This document shows positions 1 through 8,000 of a stretch of DNA of 8,763 bases, piece after piece (positions within the stretch are counted from its first letter, which is position 1; each line of letters opens with the position of its first letter). Below the pieces are notes generated by a model. It was not told the origin of the DNA and searched no databases. It saw only the letters and a list, made by a program, of their open reading frames with translations. The stretch is from Anaerolineales bacterium UBA6668 (lineage in GTDB: Bacteria; Chloroflexota; Anaerolineae; Anaerolineales; UBA6668). The translations under genes and the position numbers were made by a program. The stretch lies in assembly GCA_002455215.1 (NCBI GenBank), contig DKKK01000115.1, positions 22,163 to 30,925 on the forward strand, in the 5' to 3' direction.

Positions 1-1460
1 TAAATAGTGACAATTGCCAGTACCAAAACTGGCACTAATCGGAAAGAACTGTACCCTTGTAACCCTAAGCCCAAAAAGATACCGGATAGCGCAAATTGAA
101 AAATTTTGCCGCGCCGTAACCCGATGATTAGATGGTAAAGTACGGGTGCAATGAAAAAGCCTGTGTACATATAACGCAGGGCAAAGCGTGCCTGAACATT
201 CGGCCAATACGCAATGCCACATAAAAACACGGCAAGTAAAGCAGTTTGCCAATTGCTGGTTTCTTTGGCGAGTAAAAACAAATAAATGAGCGCAAGCAAA
301 CCCAAAATGCTGGTGCCCAACTTCATACTTAGAAAGGTTAAACCGGTATTAAAGAATTTGACAAAGAAAGCGATGGTATAAAACTGTACGGCTTCGCGCC
401 CAGTGTTACGCTCAAAAAAGATTTTGTATTGCCCGTTCAGTAAATCACTCACATCAAAAAGCTTTTCGGCGTGGTCGCTGATCATGTCGGGGGGGACGCT
501 ATCCAAGCGATACATGCGAAAAAAGATAGAAACCCCGGCGGCAAGCGCCACCAAAATAAAAATGCTGTTAACCGTGACGTGAAAGGGGAATTTGGGGCGG
601 TTTTTCCACGTTTGCAAGAAAGCTTGACGCATTGAAAGTTCGGGATACCAAATGGCTATGGCAAAGCAAATCAGCGCGATAATGGAAAAAGTCAGGTTCG
701 TACGGGTAAAGCGGTTGCCACTATACAGGGCAAATGCAATCAAGCTACTGACCACACCCATTCCCAGTGGTATTTTCCGAAACTGTTGGCTAAAGGTAGC
801 AGGAACGTCTGGCTGGAGTTGTGGCACTTTCCAAACACCGACAAAAACCGCTGAAACTAGCGCAACCGCTGACAGGATGTACAACAAAATACCAGTTGTC
901 GTTTGAGATTCGCGTTGTTCCGGCATTAAGCACCATTGCGCAAACAATGCCAAGCTAAAGGTAAGCACAATTAACCAACTGCGTAAGGTATCTTGCAGGT
1001 TGATTGACGTTGTAGGGGATAACTCCTTTGCTGTTTGTGTGGTCGCTATGGATAGTTCCTGCTCCTGGGGCGTGGAATCCGGCAGTCTCTCTGTCTCATC
1101 ATTGATTTGCTGTTGCGCTTCAATGGGAGCAAGTTCTGCCTGACGAATGAGCGCGGAAATTGGACGCTTCCCTTGGAATAAATCGAACAACCATTCCAGT
1201 AAGGTTGGGTCGTAGGGCATAGCTAGGGAGTCGCCCACAGCAGGTATCTCGATTTTTGCTGTGGGTTTGGCTTCTTCCCCTAGTTCCACCTGCTCGATTG
1301 CGGGCTCTATTGTATCTTCGACACGGGGCATATCTGGCACGTGTGCCGAATACTGAATTTCGCTTTTTTTCTCAAGAGAAAAAGCGAAATTTTCATCTGT
1401 GTTGGAGATAGGTTCAGGCGAGTCTAATGGCTGGGAAGGCGTATCAAGATTCTCGTTCAT
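1..1460 (-). CDS. GT-C-type membrane glycosyltransferase (PMT/ArnT-like), C-terminus cut off by the window edge
   Basis: The reading frame is open from ATG at 1460 to the left edge (486 codons, no stop), so the protein continues outside the window. Residues 1-160 are hydrophilic, rich in Glu, Pro and Gln, and probably cytoplasmic and disordered. Hydrophobic segments follow at about 161-179, 189-210, 231-246, 258-271, 297-314 and several after 360. After the 297-314 segment comes the first large extracytoplasmic loop, with RMYRLDSVPPDMISDHAEK at 315-333; this is where GT-C enzymes carry their acidic catalytic motif (D329, followed by H330 rather than the common Glu). A second conserved-looking block, FFERNTGREAVQFY, spans 348-361. 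The family transfers sugars from polyprenyl-phosphate donors to acceptors outside the membrane; the substrate here is unknown. The start follows AAGGA about 12 nt upstream and lies 25 bp after the GT2 stop, so the two are probably co-transcribed. Residues about 20-50 are encoded by a copy of the palindromic repeat also found in the spacers. The GT-C assignment is fairly secure; the exact family is not. Confidence 0.85.
   Translation of the reverse strand, partial: MNENLDTPSQPLDSPEPISNTDENFAFSLEKKSEIQYSAHVPDMPRVEDTIEPAIEQVELGEEAKPTAKIEIPAVGDSLAMPYDPTLLEWLFDLFQGKRPISALIRQAELAPIEAQQQINDETERLPDSTPQEQELSIATTQTAKELSPTTSINLQDTLRSWLIVLTFSLALFAQWCLMPEQRESQTTTGILLYILSAVALVSAVFVGVWKVPQLQPDVPATFSQQFRKIPLGMGVVSSLIAFALYSGNRFTRTNLTFSIIALICFAIAIWYPELSMRQAFLQTWKNRPKFPFHVTVNSIFILVALAAGVSIFFRMYRLDSVPPDMISDHAEKLFDVSDLLNGQYKIFFERNTGREAVQFYTIAFFVKFFNTGLTFLSMKLGTSILGLLALIYLFLLAKETSNWQTALLAVFLCGIAYWPNVQARFALRYMYTGFFIAPVLYHLIIGLRRGKIFQFALSGIFLGLGLQGYSSFRLVPVLVLAIVTI
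1313..1402 (-). repeat. Dispersed palindromic repeat, copy A (inside a coding sequence)
   Basis: Read on the minus strand, this copy starts ACACAGATGAAAATTTCGC and forms a hairpin with arms 1376-1391 and 1356-1373 (AATTTCGC pairs perfectly with GCGAAATT, then a T/A run and CTC/GAG). It continues with TATTCGGCACACGTGCC, whose GGCAC-AC-GTGCC core is palindromic, and ends CCCCGTGTCGAAGATA. These parts match, in order, copies in both downstream-to-upstream spacers. It lies wholly within the partial GT-C gene, codes for about residues 20-50 and introduces no stop codon. Confidence 0.7.
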
Positions 1461-1485
1461 AACTAGTCGTATTCCTTATGAAGCT

Positions 1486-2262
1486 CTAATTTTTTCTAAA
1501 GGTGGCTTTGAGCCGATGTCGCCACATCAAAGCAAACATTTCGCGGATATTGCGAGCGACATTCATTTTGCTTGCGGTGGGTTTCCAATCATAACGTAAA
1601 TCCATTGGGGTTTCGCCAAATTTAATGCCATCTAGTAAGGACAGTTTGAGTAAAATTTCAGTCATGCAGGCAAAGCCTTGCTCGGTGATCATTTGGTCGC
1701 CCCACTGCTCCAGTAGCCGTTGCAAAGCGGATGCGCGATATAAGCGATACCCACAACTGTAGTCCCTAACGCCGCGAATAGGGGCAAAGATTTGGAACAA
1801 GATGGAAACCCCAACGCTAAACAATTGCCGATTCCACGGAATGCCAGCCATTTTTGCACCCTTGCGAAAGCGTGATGCAATCACCACGTCCAAGCCACTG
1901 TTAAGCTTGCCCAACATGCCTTGCAGTTCGTGCGGCTGGTGGGTGTTGTCGCCGTCCATGCTAGCAATCAAACCATCTTCGGGCGCTTGCTGGAGGGCAG
2001 TGGTAATGCCGGTACGCATTGCCGCCGCCAAGCCCATGTTTTGGGGATGATTAACCAATTGCACCCAATGATGTTGTTGCGCGTAATCGGTGACAACTTG
2101 CGCAGTGTTGTCTTTGCTCCCATCATTGACTACCATCACTTGTAGGTTGGGCAACTGCTGGCGGGTTTTTTCGCAGGCGGCAAGCAAGGGTGGTAGTGCC
2201 TCCTGTTCGTTGTAAGCGGGCAGGAGGAGCAAGATGTTAGCCTGTTGAGAATACTGTTCCAT
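1486..2262 (-). CDS. Family 2 glycosyltransferase, polyprenyl-phosphate hexose synthase-like
   Basis: A 258-residue protein with a complete GT-A fold. The N-terminal strand LLLLPAYNEQE (11-21) and VVNDGSKDNT (44-53) form the nucleotide-binding part. SMDGDNTH (101-108) carries the DxD-type metal site (D103, D105). VIASRFRKGAK (127-137) and RDYSCGYRLYR (166-176) match blocks typical of dolichyl/undecaprenyl-phosphate mannose or glucose synthases, and a basic C-terminal stretch (KPTASKMNVARNIR, 227-240) follows. Such enzymes move a hexose from GDP- or UDP-sugar to polyprenyl phosphate at the cytoplasmic face. No membrane segment follows the catalytic domain, so it resembles the single-domain DPM1 type rather than the GtrB type with two C-terminal helices. 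It sits between two GT-C genes that would be natural users of its lipid-linked product. ATG at 2262 is the first Met before the conserved N-terminal strand; there is no clear Shine-Dalgarno sequence upstream. Sugar and carrier are inferred, not shown. Confidence 0.9.
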   Translation of the reverse strand: MEQYSQQANILLLLPAYNEQEALPPLLAACEKTRQQLPNLQVMVVNDGSKDNTAQVVTDYAQQHHWVQLVNHPQNMGLAAAMRTGITTALQQAPEDGLIASMDGDNTHQPHELQGMLGKLNSGLDVVIASRFRKGAKMAGIPWNRQLFSVGVSILFQIFAPIRGVRDYSCGYRLYRASALQRLLEQWGDQMITEQGFACMTEILLKLSLLDGIKFGETPMDLRYDWKPTASKMNVARNIREMFALMWRHRLKATFRKN

Positions 2263-2284
2263 GTAATTAGTTATTCTGAGTATT

Positions 2285-2372
2285 TATATTTGACACAGTC
2301 TATATTCGGTGTGTGTGCCCAATATAAATTGCGCTTTTTAAGAAAAAAGAATTTGCACGTGTGCCGAGTATA
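2285..2372 (-). repeat. Dispersed palindromic repeat, copy B, filling the spacer 2263-2422
   Basis: On the minus strand the order is CTCGGCACACGTGC, an A/T hairpin (AAATT at 2326-2330 pairing with AATTT at 2350-2354, and a T run with an A run), AAAAAGCGCAATT, ATATTGGGCACACACACCG and GACTGTGTCAAATATA. From the hairpin on it aligns with copy A part by part. The two outer blocks, 2301-2318 and 2355-2372, are themselves imperfect inverted repeats (12 of 18 positions by eye), so the whole copy is roughly symmetric. The rest of the 160-bp spacer shows no gene and no convincing terminator. Confidence 0.7.
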
Positions 2373-2422
2373 GCACCATCATGACTGGGTGATTAGTTGT
2401 TAATCAAATTCACAATAAGACT

Positions 2423-4813
2423 TTACTTTTCACCATCGTCTTGTTCAATGCTAACGTTTATCTTGGGTAAGTTAGAAAACCCAATTCGAAATTTTAGCTC
2501 AATATCTAGATATTTGGAACCGGCGGTTCGGCTAGAAATTGGTTTATCAGTTAGGCGTTGTGAATTTAAAAATAAATTTTTTGTTGAAAATAAAAACGGA
2601 TAGAGTGCAAGCGCGGCAATCCCCGCCAAAATTCCGAGTGGCACTAGAAGCTGTATTTTTAGTATGGATCGATAAGCTTCGCCAAAAGTTAATTGGGGGA
2701 TTGGCATAAATTCAAAGTTTCCAAATACAACGCCGAGCGCCGAATGGTGCTGATTAGAAGCCTCCACAGATTTTTTAATTTCAAAACCATTTGCCATCAA
2801 TTGCTCTTTTAGTAACACCTGAGAGTTTGAATCAACAAAAATTAAAGTGGGTTGTTGTAGATATTTGGAAACCCAAGAAAAATCTTGCAAACCTTCTTGA
2901 AACAGCGATACATCCTTGATAATTTCGCGTTGAATAAAATACAAAACGTCATAGTTTTGGGGCGTGGCTTCTGCTACCACGATATTGACCCCTCGTTGAT
3001 TATTAATGGCTGTGAACAACATAAATTGCTGGAAATTATCCGGATATTTCTGTGCAAGGATTCCATAATAACCATCATAGTTTTGCCAAATGGCGAAACC
3101 TATTACCAAGACGCTCAAAATAGTGATCCATTTTACAGATTTCGTAGTAAACCACTTCGTTGCATATTCTTTCACCTGTCTAACGCATTCAAAAAAGCCA
3201 ATACACACAATGATAGCAACCACGGGTATTACGGAAATCATATGGGTGGGACGCGGCGGAAAGGTATTGGTGATGCTCAAGATTGCAGATGCAATAGCCA
3301 ACCACGAGAGCAAGAGCTGATAAGTAGAGTTGCGAATATTTCGTACGCAATTTGCAAAACCAAAACCGAAGAACACCGCACAAACCGCGCCACCGGATAA
3401 AGCAACCCAAACAAAGTTTTCCCCACCATGCCCTACTTCATAAAAATAGCTAAGAAAAGTCAAAATGGTTCCGCGCAATAAGAAAATGGCATATATCTCG
3501 GGATTAAAGAATAATGTTTGGTTTCCTACTTGATAAGGTGGAAAATATTTATACAATTCGGATTCTGGGTAAAACTCTCTTCCAAAAAAAGAGTTTCCCA
3601 AAAAACTTTCTGAAATTTTATGAAGCATAGACCCTTCCACACCCAGAGTAGAACCATACAAAACGCGGGGCAATAACATTAACAAAATGCTGACAATCAA
3701 AACTGTCGCTACACCCAGAAAATTTTTAATTGGGAGCTGACGAAAGATTAATAATAGCGGGAGTAAAAGCGCAACCTGAAAAAATCCAACTATGGCCGCT
3801 GAATATACATAAAAGCCTAACCCAACCATTAGCCCAGCGCACCACAACATAAAGAGACTCTTATGCTTGTAAGCTAGCCACAAACAACAATAAAACGCAG
3901 TCGCTACAAAGATACTTTGACTGCTAATATAACCCAAGCGAGCAAATGCCAAAAAATACCCTGAGCTTAACATCAGCAAACAGCTTAAGATTGCCCAAGA
4001 ACGGCGAAATTGTTCTTTTACCAATATGTAAAGGGGCACGACTGTACACACGGCTGGAATGAGCGCGGAAAAACGCCAGCCCCAAAAATTTAATCCCGCA
4101 AATTTCATCAACCAACCCTGAAGAATAGTTGTAAAAATGGGGAAACTGTACACTCCCTGCCCAAACCAACTTACTGACCTACCACTCTCAACAATTGCTT
4201 TACCATTCTCAAAAAAAGAACCCTCATCACCGATAAAGCGAGCCGGAATATTGCTTAATAAAAGTGCGCCAAATAACAATCCCCAAAAGCCCAACCCTGC
4301 CAGAATGCCAACGTCCAAACGATTAATTCGCAGCCAATTTGTGTCTGCGCCACTGGCTTTTTCCATCTCCCACATTATTTTGGTCAAAATAAATAAAGAG
4401 AATAGCCACAATACAATAATGACTGGACTATCTTTCATTCTTGGAATCAAGAAAAGCGCAATACAAAACGAAATGCTACCGAGTAGCGCCTGCGCAAAAT
4501 AGGCAGGCTTGACAATGGTTGAAAGCGACCAACCTTTGGAAATACTCTTCCAACCATCTTGTTTATTTGGCTGGATACCGGAATAAAATACTTGCAGGAC
4601 GATACCAATGACCAATAAAAAGAAGCCTAAAATTTTATTGGCTGTTTGATTAAACTGTAAAAATAAAGTTTTATTTAGATAATCCGCATATTCCCAAGCA
4701 AAGACTAGGTTGGGTTGCATAAAAAACCAAACAGCCGAAATCAAACACACAATGGATAACAGCCACAAATAATGATTGATAGAAGAAAAATATGTCTTTA
4801 GTTTTTTTGACAT
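2423..4813 (-). CDS. GT-C-type membrane glycosyltransferase (PMT/ArnT-like), complete
   Basis: A 796-residue polytopic membrane protein. Hydrophobic segments lie near 14-32, 61-78, 105-123, 129-145 and 167-187. The first large outer loop then carries IPARFIGDEGSFFENGKAIV (189-208), with the acidic pair D196-E197 expected at a GT-C active site. More segments lie between about 225 and 385, then at 440-457, 467-488, 498-514, 524-541 and 560-576. A soluble, presumably extracytoplasmic domain follows (about 577-715), then one more membrane segment (720-742) and a short polar tail ending QDDGEK. The family uses polyprenyl-phosphate sugars to glycosylate lipids, glycans or proteins outside the membrane; the acceptor is unknown. 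ATG at 4813 has GAGG 7 nt upstream, which supports this start. The gene looks clearly more A/T-rich than mfd and has repeat copies on both sides, so it may have been acquired separately. It could equally be named ArnT-like or a GT39-related protein; homology search would be needed to choose. Confidence 0.88.
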   Translation of the reverse strand: MSKKLKTYFSSINHYLWLLSIVCLISAVWFFMQPNLVFAWEYADYLNKTLFLQFNQTANKILGFFLLVIGIVLQVFYSGIQPNKQDGWKSISKGWSLSTIVKPAYFAQALLGSISFCIALFLIPRMKDSPVIIVLWLFSLFILTKIMWEMEKASGADTNWLRINRLDVGILAGLGFWGLLFGALLLSNIPARFIGDEGSFFENGKAIVESGRSVSWFGQGVYSFPIFTTILQGWLMKFAGLNFWGWRFSALIPAVCTVVPLYILVKEQFRRSWAILSCLLMLSSGYFLAFARLGYISSQSIFVATAFYCCLWLAYKHKSLFMLWCAGLMVGLGFYVYSAAIVGFFQVALLLPLLLIFRQLPIKNFLGVATVLIVSILLMLLPRVLYGSTLGVEGSMLHKISESFLGNSFFGREFYPESELYKYFPPYQVGNQTLFFNPEIYAIFLLRGTILTFLSYFYEVGHGGENFVWVALSGGAVCAVFFGFGFANCVRNIRNSTYQLLLSWLAIASAILSITNTFPPRPTHMISVIPVVAIIVCIGFFECVRQVKEYATKWFTTKSVKWITILSVLVIGFAIWQNYDGYYGILAQKYPDNFQQFMLFTAINNQRGVNIVVAEATPQNYDVLYFIQREIIKDVSLFQEGLQDFSWVSKYLQQPTLIFVDSNSQVLLKEQLMANGFEIKKSVEASNQHHSALGVVFGNFEFMPIPQLTFGEAYRSILKIQLLVPLGILAGIAALALYPFLFSTKNLFLNSQRLTDKPISSRTAGSKYLDIELKFRIGFSNLPKINVSIEQDDGEK

Positions 4814-4814
4814 A

Positions 4815-4826
4815 GCGAGACCTCGC
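4815..4826 (-). promoter_or_regulatory. Shine-Dalgarno of the 796-residue GT-C gene inside a small hairpin
   Basis: The minus strand reads GCGAGGTCTCGC just before the ATG at 4813. The GAGG Shine-Dalgarno sits 7 nt from the start codon and supports this start. The same 12 bases form a perfect 5-bp stem (GCGAG/CTCGC) with only two bases between the arms. Such a tight loop would need to open to form, so any masking of the ribosome binding site is speculative. Confidence 0.5.
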
Positions 4827-4835
4827 GTTATGGTT

Positions 4836-4911
4836 ACACAGGTGAGAATTGCGCTTTTTCTTTAACACAGGTAATTCAATATTCAGCATATTCGGCACAT
4901 GCCCAATATCA
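4836..4911 (+). repeat. Dispersed palindromic repeat, copy C
   Basis: Read on the plus strand this copy starts ACACAGGTGAGAATTGCGC, nearly the same as the start of copy A, then has TTTTTCTTT. The second hairpin arm seen in the other copies is replaced by AACACAGGTAATTC, which repeats the copy's own first bases. It ends with TATTCGGCACATGCCCAATAT. It lies just upstream of the 796-residue GT-C gene, in its probable leader and promoter, in the opposite orientation to copies A and B. Confidence 0.65.
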
Positions 4912-4912
4912 A
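4885..4912 (-). promoter_or_regulatory. Possible promoter of the 796-residue GT-C gene, overlapping a palindrome
   Basis: On the minus strand TTGATA (4907-4912, 5 of 6 to the -35 consensus) and TATGCT (4885-4890, 4 of 6 to the -10 consensus) are 16 bp apart. The spacer holds most of the near-palindrome TTGGGCATGTGCCGAA, which is also the core of the dispersed repeat. Transcription would start near 4878 and leave a leader of about 65 nt before the ATG at 4813. A palindrome between -35 and -10 is a classic operator position, but the match may simply be chance within a repeat. Confidence 0.3.
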
Positions 4913-4956
4913 CCGTACTGAATCTAAATATCCAAACAATTCAAATAAACACTCAT

Positions 4957-5056
4957 CCTATATTGGACTCGGACGGGAATTGCGTTTCTATAGCACAAGA
5001 AAAAAAGCGCAACTCGATATCGAAACGTATGCCGAAGATGACCCGTGTCGAATATA
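4957..5056 (+). repeat. Dispersed palindromic repeat, copy D
   Basis: On the plus strand the hairpin pairs GAATTGCG (4977-4984) with CGCAACTC (5008-5015, one mismatch) and TTTCT (4985-4989) with AGAAA (4998-5002). The run AAGAAAAAAAGCGCAACTC is followed by CGTATGCCGAAGATG and ACCCGTGTCGAATATA, which aligns with the tail of copy A. A left block CTATATTGGACTCGG resembles the outer block of copy B. With copy C it fills most of the 255-bp spacer between mfd and the GT-C gene; I see no other gene there. Confidence 0.65.
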
Positions 5057-5079
5057 ACGAATTTAATTCTAATTCGTTA
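5055..5079 (-). other. Stem-loop across the mfd stop codon
   Basis: TAACGAATT (5055-5063) and AATTCGTTA (5071-5079) form a perfect 9-bp inverted repeat with a 7-base loop. The mfd stop codon (5069-5071) lies at the edge of the loop. The stem is A/T-rich and no U-run follows on the mfd transcript, so it is not a canonical intrinsic terminator. It may protect the mRNA 3' end or be part of the neighbouring repeat copy. Confidence 0.4.
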
Positions 5080-8000
5080 CGCTATGATTTGCCAGCATTT
5101 GCAATGTTTTCATCAGTTCGTCCTGCCATTGCGTGCCAATTTCCGACTTGTAAAGCCAAGCCTTGCCTTTGCTTACACGTGCGGAAGGTGGCAATATCTG
5201 TGCCAGCAAACGCTTTGCGCCATCACTTTCCCACGCCCGACTGCGTAGGGTAATTCGTCCGGCTTCGTGCCCAACCCCATCTACCCCGGCTTGGTATGCC
5301 GCCAATTTGATGCGTAACTGGAACAGCAGGTTTTTGACTGCAGGAGGCAGTGTGCCAAAACGGTCTTGTAGTTCGGTTTCCATCGTGGCAATTTCATCTT
5401 CTGTGGCAAGCTCTGCCATGCGCCGATACAACTGCACGCGCAATTTGGCATCGCCTACATACGCCGGGGGAATGCCAATTTCAAGTGGCAACTCCACTGC
5501 CACCAAAGCCAACTCCAGCGATGTATGGGTCTCTTGGATCAGTGACGGGCTGGTGGGGGTGTTGGTGGGCAAGTTCGGCATTTCGCCTTGAACGATAGCG
5601 TGCTGTGTCTTGAGCAAACGCACTGCTTGATTGAGCAAGCGCGTGTACAGGTGAAAACCCACTGCCGAAATATGTCCACTTTGACGCATTCCCAGCACAT
5701 CTCCGGCGCCGCGCATTTCCAAGTCACGCATGGCAATTTGATAACCAGCTCCCAACTGGTTTTGCTCTGCAATGGTGTCCAGCCGTTCTCGTGCTTCTTC
5801 CGTCATTTTGCCCATGCCTTGCGCGGGGTAAAAGAAATAGGCATAAGCACGATTGACACTGCGTCCTACCCGTCCGCGCAGTTGGTACAACTGGCTAAGC
5901 CCAAATAAATCGGCGCGTTCGATGATGAGCGTATTGGCGTTGGGAATATCAATGCCGCTCTCGATGATAGTGGTACACAATAGCACGTCCAATTCCCCAT
6001 GTGTGAAAGATTCCATCACCTTTGCCAGTTGGTCTTCCTCCATTTGTCCGTGCCCAACCCCAATGCGAGCTTCCGGCACCAAATCTTCCAATATCTTCAG
6101 CACACCTTGAATAGTACCCACACGATTATGCACATAAAACACCTGCCCACCGCGGTCTAGCTCGCGTAAGATTGCCTGCCGAATCGTACGTTTGTTATAA
6201 GGTGCAACATTGGTGATGACCGGCACACGTTCCGAGGGGGCGGTGTTAATGACGCTAATATCGCGTACCCCCGTTAGGCTCATATATAAAGTGCGCGGAA
6301 TCGGGGTCGCAGTCAGCGTCAGCACATCAACTGCCGTGCGCAAGTGTTTTAGATATTCTTTGTGCGTGACGCCAAAGCGTTGTTCTTCATCAATAATCAC
6401 CAACCCCAACTCTTTAAACCGCACATCCTTGCTCAACAAACGGTGAGTTCCGATCACAATATCCACTTCACCGCATTCAAGCGCTGTTAATACCTGTGCT
6501 TGCTCTTCTTCACTACGAAAACGAGACAGTGTCTCAATTTTTACCGGAAAAGCGGCTAATCGTTGCTGAAAAGTGGTCGTGTGCTGTTGGGCAAGTACGG
6601 TAGTGGGGACGAGTACAGCCACCTGCTTGCCATCCAGCGTTGCCTTAAATGCGGCGCGGAGCGCGACTTCAGTTTTGCCGTAGCCAACATCGCCACAAAT
6701 CAAGCGGTCCATCGGGCGCGGGCGTTGCATATCCACTTTTACTTCGTTAATGGCGCGTAGCTGGTCTTCGGTTTCGCTATAAGGAAAAGATGCTTCCAAT
6801 TCCCGCATCCACGGCGTATCTGTCCCAAAGGCGTAGCCTGAGATGGTCTCGCGTTTGGCATACAGTTCCAGCAATTCGGCGGCAACTTCTTGGGCGGCTT
6901 CGCGTGCCTTCTCACGGGCGCGTGTCCACTCCTGCGTGCTCAAGCGGTGCAGGCTGGGGCGGCTTCCATCTGCGCCAATATAGCGGGTTAGGCGGTCGGC
7001 TTGACTGATAGGCACGTACACATGGTCGCCCCCTTCGTACTCCACCTGCAAAAACTCGCGTTCCATATTCTCATACTGCCGCGTCACCAAGCCGATGTAG
7101 CGCCCGATACCGTGCTCTACATGGACAACATAATCGTTGGGTTGAAACTCAATGAAAGCGGCTTCCGGTGGTGGAGCGCTCACTACAACTTTCCGGCGGC
7201 GGGGTTCAGGGCGGCTCCAGCCAAAAATCTCGGCATCGGTGAGTAGGTGCAAGCGCGTAACACGCCCTGCCAAGCTGGATGGAATCTCCACCACCCACCC
7301 TTCGCTCAATGCCCCCTGCACAAACACGGGTTGTCCCCCTTGCGGCAAGCCCGTCACCACATCTTGTGGCGCAGTATAGGTATTGTACTCATTCCACAAC
7401 TCGCTCAGGCGGGCGGCTTGGCGGGTGACAATGACGGTGGGTTGTTCACCGATAGCCAACTCTGCGACATGGTCTAAAAACGACTTGATCTGTCCGCCCC
7501 AGCGTTCTGCGGCAAAGAAAGTTTGGCTCAAGTCGGGTAAACCGGCGGGCGGCTCACTGGTGCTTCCACCGAGTGTGAGCAAACGAGCTTGGCTCAATTG
7601 TTCTTGCAGGTCGCTCCAACTTAGGTAGGGTGTGGGCACATCGGCGGGCAGAAGTCCTTCACGCAATTGCTCGGCTTTCATCTCCAGTGCTTGCGCTTCC
7701 AATTCGCCCACTGCTTCTTCAAAGGCTTGCCAATCTTGCACTGCGACCAAACTTTGGCTGGGCAAATAGTCGAGCAAACTGGCAGGCTCACTATCCAGCC
7801 AAGCCAGATAATTTTCCAATTCGGGAAAAGCAATGCCCTGAGCCAGTTTTTCCAAATCTTGCTGTAAATCGGTGGCTGGAGTGAGTCCGGCATCTGCCCA
7901 CAGGTTTTGCAAAAAGGGTAGGGCGGCAGGTGCTTTGCCGGGTAGTGCCTCGCGGGCAGGGGGAATCATCACTTCGGTACGTTTTTCCATGCTTCGCTGA

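Noticed and set aside
1356..1391. The strong hairpin of copy A as an intrinsic terminator.
   Set aside because: It lies within an open coding frame, 70 bases after the start codon, and its stem is mostly A/T with no following U-run on the coding transcript.
2290..2295. A consensus -35 hexamer TTGACA on the plus strand.
   Set aside because: No matching -10 lies 16-18 bp downstream and no plus-strand gene follows; it is part of the repeat tail.
2391..2405. Inverted repeat GATTA-GTTGT-TAATC after the 796-residue gene, as a terminator.
   Set aside because: The 5-bp stem is almost all A/T and no U-run follows on the minus-strand transcript.
2885..3400. A 171-codon plus-strand open frame.
   Set aside because: It is wholly antisense to the 796-residue glycosyltransferase gene and its translation shows no domain or credible protein-like pattern.
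4849..5253. A 134-codon plus-strand open frame crossing the spacer and the mfd 3' end.
   Set aside because: It lies over two repeat copies and antisense to conserved mfd codons, has no recognisable domain and no good ribosome binding site.
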